Origin: CAYJXK01 sp964374115 | GTDB lineage: Bacteria; Patescibacteriota; Patescibacteriia; Magasanikbacterales; UBA922 | Reading direction: 5' to 3' | DNA: 18,558 bases | Assembly: GCA_964374115.1 (NCBI GenBank) | Contig: CAYJXK010000014.1 | Span: forward strand, 1-18,558 | Part shown: positions 13,361 through 18,558 of the stretch, piece by piece | How the letters are laid out: each line of letters begins with the position of its first letter | Position numbering within the stretch: the first letter of the stretch is position 1 | Notes under the pieces: generated by a model | What the model was told of the DNA's origin: nothing | Database searches by the model: none | Seen by the model: the letters and a program-made list of their open reading frames with translations, nothing else | Program-made: the position numbers and the translations under genes

Positions 13361-13672
13361 ATGGGTTTATTCACAGAATTTTTTGGATATATTTTTGGTG
13401 GAAAGACAACCCATTATTCTTCTACGCCTCGACATATTCCGGAACAAGATATTCGACGACTTGTGTCGCAGGAAAACGTTTCCACATTGAGTCTTTCCGA
13501 AGCGCGCGTAGTCGAGGAAGCGATTATCGCCCGACGCATGAGTGGCGGCGTCATTTCTCTTCGCCAAATTGACGCGGTGCTTCTGGCGCTTGAACGAGAA
13601 AGAAAAATAAGTGGGAATGACCGCAAAGGCATGATGCGGGTGTTCATGGAATATATTGCGAATCGGCGTTAA
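13361..13672 (+). CDS. Small protein of unknown function between secY and adk
   Basis: The 103-aa product starts MGLFTEFFGYIFGGKTT, a short hydrophobic or amphipathic N-terminus. From about residue 28 it is predicted by eye to be mostly helical (PEQDIRRLVSQENVSTLSLS, then EARVVEEAIIARR, SLRQIDAVLLALERERK and KGMMRVFMEYIANRR). No catalytic motif, cysteine pair or full membrane span is visible. Its place in the secY-adk interval suggests co-expression with the translation and secretion genes, but no role can be assigned. The start has no ribosome binding site. Codon use looks like its neighbours. Confidence 0.75.
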   Translation: MGLFTEFFGYIFGGKTTHYSSTPRHIPEQDIRRLVSQENVSTLSLSEARVVEEAIIARRMSGGVISLRQIDAVLLALERERKISGNDRKGMMRVFMEYIANRR

Positions 13673-13715
13673 GGACATTCGCGTTTGTCTCTCAAGAAAA
13701 GCCCATCAGACACGG

Positions 13716-13732
13716 AAACTCGTTATGAGTTT
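13716..13732 (+). promoter_or_regulatory. Small hairpin upstream of adk
   Basis: AAACTC (13716-13721) pairs with GAGTTT (13727-13732) around a 5-nt loop, and an AT-rich stretch with TTTATTTT follows. It could be a weak terminator or processing site between the 103-aa gene and adk. The stem is only six pairs. Confidence 0.3.
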
Positions 13733-13774
13733 AAGAGTATTTATTTTCCTTGCTGCGGATCAAAAAGGACGCAT

Positions 13775-14452
13775 ATGAAAAAAATTATCATTCTTCTTGG
13801 CATTCCGGGAAGTGGAAAAGGAACTCAGGCACGACTTCTTGTCGATCGTTTCGGGTATTGCCACGTCTCCACAGGTGATCTTTTGCGTTCGCTCAAGTCT
13901 GATTTCGATATTTCCACAGAAGATGCAGAGCTCCTGCGACAGATGAAAAAAGGCAAGCTGGTTTCAGATGATCTTATTTATCGGTTGGCATTTCGGGAAA
14001 TTCGAGAGAGTATAGAGCAAGGGAAAGGAGCTATTCTCGATGGCGCGATTCGCTCCCTTGAGCAAGCACGTCGGTATGATACATTTTTTTCAGAACTTGG
14101 GCTCGAACGAGATGATGTGCTCGTGATCGAGCTTGCTCTTTCTGATGAAATAGCAATACAGCGATTACACTATCGCAAAGTGTGTACGGCGTGTGGTTAT
14201 ATTCTTCCCTACGCACTGGATAATAAAGAAAAAAGAATATGTCCGGAATGCGCGGGCTCTCTTGAGGTGCGTGCTGACGACAACACAGAAACGATTCAGA
14301 AACGAATTGAAGAACAAGGCAACAAAATGCTCGCGCCAATTCGGGAGTATTATCGAGATCAGGGAGTTTTAGCCATTGTTGACGCAGAAAAATCGATTGA
14401 GGCGGTGGATAGGGAAGTGATGAGGCGTTTGGGCGCTCAAGTAATACAATGA
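13775..14452 (+). CDS. adk: Adenylate kinase with zinc-type LID
   Basis: Adk interconverts ATP + AMP and 2 ADP. The 225-aa product has the P-loop GIPGSGKGT at residues 9-17, the AMP-binding STGDLLR at 32-38, and DGAIR at 89-93 in place of the usual DGFPR with the arginine kept. The LID carries CTAC (Cys137, Cys140) and CPEC (Cys156, Cys159), the four-cysteine zinc pattern, followed by RADD at 166-169. The ATG at 13775 is chosen because AGGA lies about 10 bases upstream and the family N-terminus MKKIIILLG begins there. Its place after secY is standard. The AMP site is slightly divergent, but all key residues seen are present. Confidence 0.95.
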   Translation: MKKIIILLGIPGSGKGTQARLLVDRFGYCHVSTGDLLRSLKSDFDISTEDAELLRQMKKGKLVSDDLIYRLAFREIRESIEQGKGAILDGAIRSLEQARRYDTFFSELGLERDDVLVIELALSDEIAIQRLHYRKVCTACGYILPYALDNKEKRICPECAGSLEVRADDNTETIQKRIEEQGNKMLAPIREYYRDQGVLAIVDAEKSIEAVDREVMRRLGAQVIQ

Positions 14453-14465
14453 ACATTACGAGAGC

Positions 14466-14616
14466 CCATCTCAAAAATAATTTTGAGTCAGTTTCATCGA
14501 CGTTTTGAGCGAAAAAAGTGAAAATCGAGGAGGCATACTGGTAGCATGACGACGAGATATGAATTTTTTATAGCCAAAACGGACGGAACATGAGCCATGA
14601 ATTATTTTTGAGATGG
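14466..14616. mobile_element. MITE-like 151-bp palindromic element before map
   Basis: The 17-bp ends CCATCTCAAAAATAATT (14466-14482) and its exact inverse (14600-14616) bound an interior that is itself an imperfect dyad: CGTTTTGAGC near 14499 faces GCCAAAACG near 14573, and the A-rich and T-rich tracts inside them also face each other. It has no coding capacity. The right end runs into the map start codon (14613). No clear target-site duplication is visible. The structure suits a miniature inverted-repeat element or a large REP-like repeat; copies elsewhere in the genome would settle this. Confidence 0.6.
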
Positions 14617-15461
14617 ACTCTATGTACAAAAAACGTTCGGACGAAATCGAACACCTTATCGAAGGTGGAAAATTTCTTGGCGAGATTCTTTCTCAGCTTG
14701 TTTCTTTGATCGTCCCTGGCGCGCGCGCAGATGACATTGATGCAAAGGCCGAGAAAATGATTCGAGCAGTCGGTGGTATTCCTGCGTTCAAAGGATACCA
14801 ACCGCACCCATCTGATCGACCGTTTCCTGGAACCATTTGTTTTTCTCTCAACGACGAAGTGGTACATGGCATTCCTACCAAAGAAAAGGAAGTGAGGATT
14901 GGAGATCTTGTGAGTATTGATATTGGCATGCTTTTTCCAAGTTCAGAGTTCAAAGTTCAGAGTTTTAAGGATCGTGGGTTGTATACGGATACTGCCATTA
15001 CTCTTATTGTGGGTGAGGTGCCAGAGAAAGTAAAAAAATTGGTCGCTGTCACAAAAGAGGCCCTCGAGGTTGGGATTCGCGCGGCTATCCCGGGCAACAC
15101 TATTGCCGACATTGGTAAAGCCATCGAGATGTATGTACAGTCGAAAGGATCCTATGGCATCGTTCGAGATCTGGTGGGGCACGGCGTGGGGCACAGACTT
15201 CATGAAGAACCACGCATTCCCAATTATTATGACCCCGCGCTCGACACATGGGAAATTGTGCCTGGGGCTGTACTTGCCCTTGAGCCCATGATCACCCTTG
15301 GTTCATACAATGTCGAGACAGCGCTCGACGGATGGAGTATTTCAACTCGTGATAAAAGCCTCAGCGCGCATTTTGAACATACCGTGGTGGTGACAGAGAA
15401 AGGGCCTGTGGTGGTGACACGACGACCTGAGGAGTATATGATCAGTCCATTGAACGCATAG
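14613..15461 (+). CDS. map: Methionine aminopeptidase, type I
   Basis: MetAP removes the initiator methionine from nascent proteins. The 282-aa product keeps all five metal ligands: Asp103 (SIDIG), Asp126 (LYTD), His190 (GHGVGH), Glu224 (LALEPM) and Glu255 (HFEHT), plus His197 in LHEEP. Between Asp103 and Asp126 it carries about ten extra residues (SSEFKVQSFK, 110-119) where the family usually has a short turn. Seven of them are encoded by a 3 x 7-bp tandem repeat at 14940-14960. The start is ATG 14613 or ATG 14622; both touch the right end of the palindromic element. It follows adk as usual, but infA does not come next. Confidence 0.95.
   Translation: MDSMYKKRSDEIEHLIEGGKFLGEILSQLVSLIVPGARADDIDAKAEKMIRAVGGIPAFKGYQPHPSDRPFPGTICFSLNDEVVHGIPTKEKEVRIGDLVSIDIGMLFPSSEFKVQSFKDRGLYTDTAITLIVGEVPEKVKKLVAVTKEALEVGIRAAIPGNTIADIGKAIEMYVQSKGSYGIVRDLVGHGVGHRLHEEPRIPNYYDPALDTWEIVPGAVLALEPMITLGSYNVETALDGWSISTRDKSLSAHFEHTVVVTEKGPVVVTRRPEEYMISPLNA
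14940..14967. repeat. In-frame heptamer array inside map
   Basis: AGTTCAG, AGTTCAA and AGTTCAG lie in tandem at 14940-14960, followed by a degraded AGTTTTA. Three copies make 21 bp, so the frame is kept, and they encode SSEFKVQ. The unit is close to the inverse of the CTGAACT heptamers before rplX. Confidence 0.7.
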
Positions 15462-15478
15462 CGAGTTTTTTCCTCGCT
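15460..15478 (+). promoter_or_regulatory. Hairpin at the map stop codon
   Basis: AGCGAG (15460-15465) pairs with CTCGCT (15473-15478). The loop is T-rich and no T run follows, so it is probably not a terminator. It lies 24 bp before ruvX and overlaps the map stop. Confidence 0.3.
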
Positions 15479-15501
15479 GTGAGTTCAAAAAAATTTGATA
15501 T

Positions 15502-15876
15502 ATGAACCTTCTCGCAATTGATTATGGACAAAAACGCATTGGACTTGCTTTTCGGCCGACAGATGTTGCAGTGGTATTGCCTTGTGGACTCATAAGATAT
15601 GAGTCAGAACAAGAAGCGATTACCGAGATCCAAAAGAAAGTGCAAACATACAATATAGAAAAAATTATTATTGGACTTCCGATCACACCAGAGGGAAGCG
15701 AGGGAGCGCAGACGACAAACGTTCGATCGTTCGCGACAGAGCTGGGGCGAGCCGTATCAGTCCCAATTATTTTTTTTGATGAGCGATATTCGACGCATGA
15801 GGCAGGACGAATGGAGGGGAATGTGAGTCTTGATGAGCGTGCCGCAATGATTCTGTTGCGGGCATATCTTGATTGA
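15502..15876 (+). CDS. ruvX: RuvX/YqgF-family putative pre-16S rRNA nuclease
   Basis: Proteins of this family have an RNase H-like fold and process the 5' end of 16S rRNA; a Holliday-junction resolvase role has also been proposed. The 124-aa product has the first catalytic Asp in LAIDYGQKRIGLAF (Asp7), the IIGLPI segment (56-61), FDERYST (92-98) and the C-terminal DERAAMILLRAYLD with Asp111. It is slightly shorter than the usual ~138 aa. No Shine-Dalgarno sequence is seen. It is next to recO, with stop and start nearly touching. Confidence 0.93.
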   Translation: MNLLAIDYGQKRIGLAFRPTDVAVVLPCGLIRYESEQEAITEIQKKVQTYNIEKIIIGLPITPEGSEGAQTTNVRSFATELGRAVSVPIIFFDERYSTHEAGRMEGNVSLDERAAMILLRAYLD

Positions 15877-15880
15877 GCTG

Positions 15881-16735
15881 ATGAGCTCGGTTTCTTTTAC
15901 CGTCTCATCCTTTCGTATGCAAGCAATTATTCTCTCCCGTCGCGATATTCGAGAGCACGATCAAATCGTTTCTTTGTACACAGAAGAGAGAGGAAAACTG
16001 GAGCTGTTTGCGCGAGGGATAAAAAAAATGGCCAGCAAAAATGCATCGTCGCTCGAGCCATACACATGGAATCATGTGGGGACCGTTCGAGGAAGACAGA
16101 TCGAATACGTGACCTCTGTCCAGCCGATTCGATTTTTTCCTATTCTTCGAACCGATGCCAAGCGCAGTGGGGCGGCATGGTATTTCATGTGGTTTCTTGA
16201 TGTCCTTATTCCCGCGGGCGGGGGAGACAAAGCGCTTTTCAAACTTGTCCTCTCATGGCTTGAGTATTTGGAAGAGGAGCGCGTGGATAGACATGTTCTG
16301 CTTCTCGACGCGGTCATATTCAAATTCATCGCGCTTCTCGGATTTCGTCCAACGTTTGACGCGTGTTATCGTTGTGAAAAATCTGTTGACGGGATGACGC
16401 GGGAATTTCTCTGTCTGCCTTTAGAGGATCAAAAAAAGTTTGTGGTATATGTTTCTCTCGGAGACGGGGGAGTCATGTGTGCCGACTGTTTTACCGCTCA
16501 CACACAAAAGGATACGCGGATCGATACATTCGTTTCCACTCACATCAGCGATATGCATGATCTTCGACTGCTTCTGCATGGGACATGGGGAGCTATCAGT
16601 ACATCTCCGATTGGTGGGGTATCGCATAGCCATCTTCATCATATCATCTATCGCTTTGCGCAATTCCACACAGAGAGGCACCTTCCGGATTGGGAGCACT
16701 GGCTTCGATCCTTGACAGGAGAGGCAGTGACATAG
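15881..16735 (+). CDS. recO: DNA repair protein RecO
   Basis: RecO helps load RecA on gaps with RecF and RecR. The 284-aa product has the N-terminal OB-fold pattern (MQAIILSRRDIREHDQIVSL, then YTEERGKLELFARGIKK) and a later zinc-finger region with CYRC (Cys162, Cys165) and CADC (Cys200, Cys203). The start is uncertain. ATG 15881 is used here. ATG 15917 would begin just at MQAIIL, and a TTG at 15869 would overlap ruvX by eight bases. The last codons of the gene contain a promoter (16712-16741) for the next small gene. Confidence 0.9.
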   Translation: MSSVSFTVSSFRMQAIILSRRDIREHDQIVSLYTEERGKLELFARGIKKMASKNASSLEPYTWNHVGTVRGRQIEYVTSVQPIRFFPILRTDAKRSGAAWYFMWFLDVLIPAGGGDKALFKLVLSWLEYLEEERVDRHVLLLDAVIFKFIALLGFRPTFDACYRCEKSVDGMTREFLCLPLEDQKKFVVYVSLGDGGVMCADCFTAHTQKDTRIDTFVSTHISDMHDLRLLLHGTWGAISTSPIGGVSHSHLHHIIYRFAQFHTERHLPDWEHWLRSLTGEAVT

Positions 16736-16741
16736 TATGAT
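16712..16741 (+). promoter_or_regulatory. Promoter inside the recO 3' end for the 36-aa gene
   Basis: TTGACA (16712-16717) and TATGAT (16736-16741) are 18 bp apart. Transcription would start near 16748 and stop at the terminator near 16930, giving a short mRNA of about 180 nt with a single 36-codon frame. Confidence 0.6.
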
Positions 16742-16780
16742 GGGAATCACGCATTCATTTGAAATAAGGTATCTTTTTAT

Positions 16781-16891
16781 ATGGGTAGACGAAAAGCGTA
16801 TCGCGCAATCGTAAAGATTGAACGAGCAAAAGCAAAAATTCGCAGAGATAAAAAGAAATTGAAACGAGCAAAAAAAGCGAATATTTCATAA
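16781..16891 (+). CDS. 36-aa highly basic mini-protein, function unknown
   Basis: The frame starts MGRRKAYRAIVKIERAKAKI and ends KRAKKANIS. About half of its residues are Lys or Arg and it looks helical throughout. AAGGT sits at 16766-16770, ten bases before the ATG. It has its own promoter, and an 18-bp perfect terminator stem begins at its stop codon, so it forms a complete one-gene unit. Size and charge resemble tiny ribosomal proteins such as bTHX, but I see no sequence match to a family I know. A ribosome- or RNA-binding role is inference from composition and neighbours. A nucleic-acid-binding peptide of another kind is possible. Confidence 0.7.
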   Translation: MGRRKAYRAIVKIERAKAKIRRDKKKLKRAKKANIS

Positions 16892-16933
16892 CAAAAAATC
16901 CACCCTGCCGCGGCCGGGTGGATTTTTTGTTAT
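16888..16933. terminator. Perfect 18-bp bidirectional intrinsic terminator
   Basis: ATAACAAAAAATCCACCC (16888-16905) and its exact inverse (16916-16933) flank the 10-base loop TGCCGCGGCC. Each strand ends in a T-rich arm (ATTTTTTGTTAT), so it can stop transcription of the 36-aa gene on the + strand and of tRNA-Asp on the - strand. It ends one base from the tRNA 3' end. Confidence 0.9.
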
Positions 16934-16934
16934 G

Positions 16935-17008
16935 CGGGCTGGACGGGACTCGAACCCGCAACTTCCGCCGTGACAGGGCGGTGCTCTAACCAGTTGAACT
17001 ACCAGCCC
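16935..17008 (-). tRNA. tRNA-Asp (anticodon GTC)
   Basis: Read on the - strand, the gene starts GGGCTGG and ends CCAGCCC plus discriminator G, with a 7-bp acceptor stem. The anticodon stem CCGCC/GGCGG encloses CTGTCAC with anticodon GTC. The T arm GCGGG-TTCGAGT-CCCGT includes the TTCGA core. CCA is not encoded, so it must be added afterwards. A promoter and a terminator flank it closely, so it is a single-gene transcript. Confidence 0.96.
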
Positions 17009-17035
17009 AATATGTTACCATTTATGGTGTACTTG

Positions 17036-17064
17036 ATGATACGGTAAAAAATTATTTTTGTCAA
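17036..17064 (-). promoter_or_regulatory. Promoter for tRNA-Asp
   Basis: On the - strand TTGACA (17064-17059) and TATCAT (17041-17036) are separated by exactly 17 bp. The start would be near 17029, about 20 nt before the mature tRNA 5' end. Confidence 0.75.
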
Positions 17065-17065
17065 T

Positions 17066-17105
17066 GAAAGAAAGTCGAATTGAAAGAAAGTCGAAAGAAA
17101 GTCGA
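17066..17105. repeat. Three copies of GAAAGAAAGTCGA
   Basis: The 13-mer occurs at 17066-17078, 17082-17094 and 17093-17105 (the last two share GA), so the spacing is irregular (16, then 11 bp). It lies directly upstream of the tRNA-Asp promoter as read on the - strand. There is no gene in this interval. The role is unknown; a binding-site cluster or simple slippage product are the options. Confidence 0.6.
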
Positions 17106-17132
17106 GACAGGCTCTAAGGTCTGGACGGCCTC

Positions 17133-17223
17133 AAAACAAAAGGACCCTTTGTGTGTTCGGCGTCGGCAGGGGCATGAAGGAGGGGGCATGCCCGCCAACT
17201 ACCAAACACACAAAAGGTCCTTT
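17133..17223 (-). terminator. Long terminator hairpin after rplT
   Basis: AAAGGACCCTTTGTGTGTT (17139-17157) pairs with 17205-17223 in 19 pairs, one of them G-U in the - strand RNA. Inside is a second stem, GGGCATG (17170-17176) with CATGCCC (17187-17193), and GGC/GCC below it. On the - strand the stem is followed by TTTTGTTTTG, which fits a Rho-independent terminator of the rpmI-rplT operon. A further small hairpin TTGTGAT/ATCACAA (17222-17245) lies between it and the rplT stop. Confidence 0.7.
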
Positions 17224-17258
17224 GTGATTTTTCATCCTATCACAAGAGATCTGCGTTG

Positions 17259-17618
17259 TCAAGTCTGCTTTGTGTGGATAAGAGATGTGACCAAGCGGTC
17301 AAAGACAAGGGGATATGTTTCAGCGATTTCAGCGAGACTTTTGCGGTTCAGCTCCACTCCCTGCTTTTTGAGCGCGGCAAGAAGGCGGCTGTAGGACGTA
17401 CCATTCGTTCGAGCAGCGGCGTTGATCTTCACTTGCCAGAGAGTCCGTGCGGTACGCTTTTTTCTTTTCCGATCTCGATAGCTATGAGCGCCCGCTTTGG
17501 TGTCGGCCGTCTTTGCCAGTTTGAGAAGTTTTTTTCTTCCGCCTTGAAACCCTTTCACGCGTTTCAGGATGTTGCGTCGGCGTTTGATATGATGGATTCC
17601 TCGTTTTACCCGTGACAT
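17259..17618 (-). CDS. rplT: 50S ribosomal protein L20 (bL20)
   Basis: L20 is an early 23S rRNA binder needed for 50S assembly and represses its own operon in E. coli and B. subtilis. The 119-aa product has the basic N-terminal helix (MSRVKRGIHHIKRRRNILKR, then VKGFQGGRKK), SYRDRKRKKRTARTLWQVKI and the C-terminal domain with NGTSYSRLLAALKKQGVELN. Its length is standard. It lies 31 bp after rpmI across a heptamer array and has no Shine-Dalgarno sequence. Confidence 0.97.
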   Translation of the reverse strand: MSRVKRGIHHIKRRRNILKRVKGFQGGRKKLLKLAKTADTKAGAHSYRDRKRKKRTARTLWQVKINAAARTNGTSYSRLLAALKKQGVELNRKSLAEIAETYPLVFDRLVTSLIHTKQT

Positions 17619-17626
17619 AGTAGGCG

Positions 17627-17647
17627 AGTCTAAAGTCTAAAGTGTAA
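17627..17647. repeat. Heptamer array between rpmI and rplT
   Basis: AGTCTAA, AGTCTAA and AGTGTAA run in tandem and end two bases from the rpmI stop codon (- strand). They occupy most of the 31-bp gap where the rplT ribosome binding site would be expected. Confidence 0.7.
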
Positions 17648-17649
17648 AG

Positions 17650-17856
17650 TCATGCATAGGGGAGAGCGCGCAAAATGGATTGGTGGACGGTTTTGGAGAT
17701 GGCAAAGTCGCGTCGTTTATTTCTTGTCGTATTGCCAGATTCACGCGAATTGAAATGGTCTTGGCCATCGGTTCGTTTCAAGATTTTTGTGCCTTTTTTT
17801 GATCGCTTCACGATCAATCGTTTCGCGGTTGCCTGGTGGGTTTTTAGTTTTGGCAT
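17650..17856 (-). CDS. rpmI: 50S ribosomal protein L35 (bL35)
   Basis: The 68-aa basic protein begins MPKLKTHQATAKRLIVKRSK, close to the family pattern MPKMKTHKGAAKRF. It lies between infC and rplT, its standard place. The C-terminus is slightly divergent (SKTVHQSILRALPYA). A promoter directly upstream (17884-17912) would give it a leader of about 20 nt. Confidence 0.95.
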   Translation of the reverse strand: MPKLKTHQATAKRLIVKRSKKGTKILKRTDGQDHFNSRESGNTTRNKRRDFAISKTVHQSILRALPYA

Positions 17857-17883
17857 ATAGGTGAGAGAGTTTCAGTGGAGCAG

Positions 17884-17912
17884 AGTGTACCGTGTGGGTT
17901 CTTTTTTGTCAA
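17884..17912 (-). promoter_or_regulatory. Promoter for rpmI-rplT
   Basis: On the - strand TTGACA (17912-17907) and TACACT (17889-17884) are 17 bp apart, in the 112-bp gap after infC. This allows L35 and L20 to be made apart from IF-3. Confidence 0.7.
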
Positions 17913-17937
17913 GAGGATAGATTGACCAATGAGTACG

Positions 17938-17960
17938 TTGGCAAGTTGCGAACTTGTCAA
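17938..17960 (-). promoter_or_regulatory. Hairpin just after infC
   Basis: TTGGCAAGTT (17938-17947) and AACTTGTCAA (17951-17960) form a stem around a 3-nt loop with one mismatch on the - strand. It lies nine bases after the infC stop. No long T tract follows, so it is a weak terminator or a processing or control site before rpmI. Confidence 0.4.
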
Positions 17961-17968
17961 CTGATATC

Positions 17969-18517
17969 TTATTTTTTTGCAATCATTGCCGTAATTTTAT
18001 TTTGCTGGCGCGTCGGCTCTTGTTCTATCCGAATAGGGAGATCTGCGCCTACGAGTCCGACAAACCGCCGTACCACATCGAATGCAAGGCCTGCGCGAGC
18101 GTTTTCTCGGCCTCGAAGAATAATTTCCACTTTTACTTTATCTCCTCGATCGAGAAAATTTTCTGTTTGTTTTTTTCGAATCCCGAGGTCATGATCACTA
18201 ATACGAATCGAGAGCCGGATTCCCTTCAGTTCACTCATATGAGAACCTATCTTTTGTTTCCGCATCTCTTTTTCTTTTTGATACTTGAACGCGCCAAAAT
18301 CTAAAATCTGCGCCACCGGTGGCTCGGCACCCGGATTGATTTCGACCAGATCGAGCTCAGATGCTGTAGCTTTTTGGAGCGCCTCGGCAATCGGGACGAT
18401 CCCCACATGGACACCCGCGGCATCAATCAGGCGTACTTCAGGAACACGGATAAATTGATTGATCCGAAATCGGGGGATCAGGGATTTCTGTGGGCGTTTT
18501 TTGCGGGAAATTCTCAT
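17969..18517 (-). CDS. infC: Translation initiation factor IF-3
   Basis: IF-3 binds the 30S subunit, keeps it free of 50S and checks start-codon pairing. The 182-aa product (E. coli 180) begins MRISRKKRPQKSLIPRFRIN and has the N-domain RLIDAAGVHVGIVPIAEALQ, then the linker QKEKEMRKQKIG and the C-domain KGIRLSIRISDHDLGIRKKQ and RGDKVKVEIILRGRE. The ATG at 18517 was chosen to match family length; a TTG at 18553 would add 12 residues. It uses an ATG rather than the AUU known from E. coli. No ribosome binding site is evident, and the candidate promoter lies so close that the mRNA might be leaderless. Confidence 0.95.
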   Translation of the reverse strand: MRISRKKRPQKSLIPRFRINQFIRVPEVRLIDAAGVHVGIVPIAEALQKATASELDLVEINPGAEPPVAQILDFGAFKYQKEKEMRKQKIGSHMSELKGIRLSIRISDHDLGIRKKQTENFLDRGDKVKVEIILRGRENARAGLAFDVVRRFVGLVGADLPIRIEQEPTRQQNKITAMIAKK

Positions 18518-18524
18518 ATGCTCG

Positions 18525-18553
18525 ATACTATCATGATTTCTGTATAAAGGCAA
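18525..18553 (-). promoter_or_regulatory. Possible promoter directly at infC
   Basis: On the - strand TTGCCT (18553-18548) and TAGTAT (18530-18525) are 17 bp apart. The start site would fall near 18518, at the infC ATG. The -35 is weak, and the window ends just beyond, so an upstream promoter cannot be excluded. Confidence 0.35.
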
Positions 18554-18558
18554 GAAGA

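Noticed and set aside
14613..15461. Frameshift or pseudogene in map because of the inserted repeat
   Set aside because: The insertion is 21 bp, the frame is intact and all five metal ligands remain.
2686..15876. UGA-as-glycine genetic code (Gracilibacteria/Absconditabacteria)
   Set aside because: TGA ends rpsJ, rpmC, rpsH, adk and ruvX at the expected family lengths, and no in-frame TGA interrupts conserved genes.
8512..17647. CRISPR arrays
   Set aside because: The repeats are 7-14 bp, tandem and without spacers; no cas genes are present.
17954..18304. Plus-strand frames across infC, and another at 17080-17394 reaching into rplT
   Set aside because: They are shadows of infC and rplT and of the repeat/terminator region between rplT and the tRNA.

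Overview
The window is a compact stretch of bacterial chromosome carrying the core translation genes. It holds EF-Tu followed by an S10/spc-type ribosomal-protein cluster (S10, L3, L4, L23, L2, S19, L22, S3, L16, L29, S17, L14, L24, L5, S14, S8, L6, L18, S5, L15, SecY), then a small unknown gene, adenylate kinase, methionine aminopeptidase, RuvX and RecO, all on the + strand. A 36-codon basic mini-gene follows, then a tRNA-Asp on the - strand and a - strand infC-rpmI-rplT block at the right edge. The most likely source is a member of the Candidate Phyla Radiation (Patescibacteria). The uL30 gene (rpmD) is absent from its usual place between S5 and L15, and S14 is the short zinc-binding type. 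The usual block after map (infA, rpmJ, rpsM, rpsK, rpsD, rpoA, rplQ) is replaced by ruvX-recO. TGA is used as a normal stop (rpsJ, rpmC, rpsH, adk, ruvX), so this is not one of the CPR groups that read UGA as glycine.

Layout: 1-51 is the tail of an unidentified gene. It is followed by a terminator-like hairpin, a 14-bp tandem repeat, a promoter and an acidic 150-aa protein of unknown function (230-682). A near-consensus promoter (731-759) then opens a ~300-nt tuf leader containing a 190-nt long-hairpin element (793-982). After tuf and rpsJ comes a 335-bp non-coding interval with a promoter, a structured leader, a possible antiterminator helix and an intrinsic terminator immediately before rplC. 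This looks like an attenuator for the rest of the operon. From rplC to secY, genes are separated by 0-30 bp apart from the 90-bp rplN-rplX gap, and most lack a Shine-Dalgarno sequence.

Several junctions (L14-L24, L5-S14, L6-L18, SecY-unknown, L35-L20) are filled by short tandem heptamers of differing sequence. A related 3 x 7-bp array sits in frame inside map and adds seven codons. A 151-bp MITE-like element with perfect 17-bp terminal inverted repeats abuts the map start codon.

The right end has several well-formed sigma70-type promoters: one in the end of recO for the 36-aa gene, one for tRNA-Asp, one between infC and rpmI, and a weaker candidate that would make infC leaderless. It also has two strong terminators, an 18-bp perfect bidirectional one at 16888-16933 and a long one after rplT. 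The gene products act together in ribosome assembly, translation initiation and elongation, membrane insertion (SecY), N-terminal methionine removal (Map), nucleotide balance (Adk) and DNA repair or rRNA processing (RecO, RuvX).
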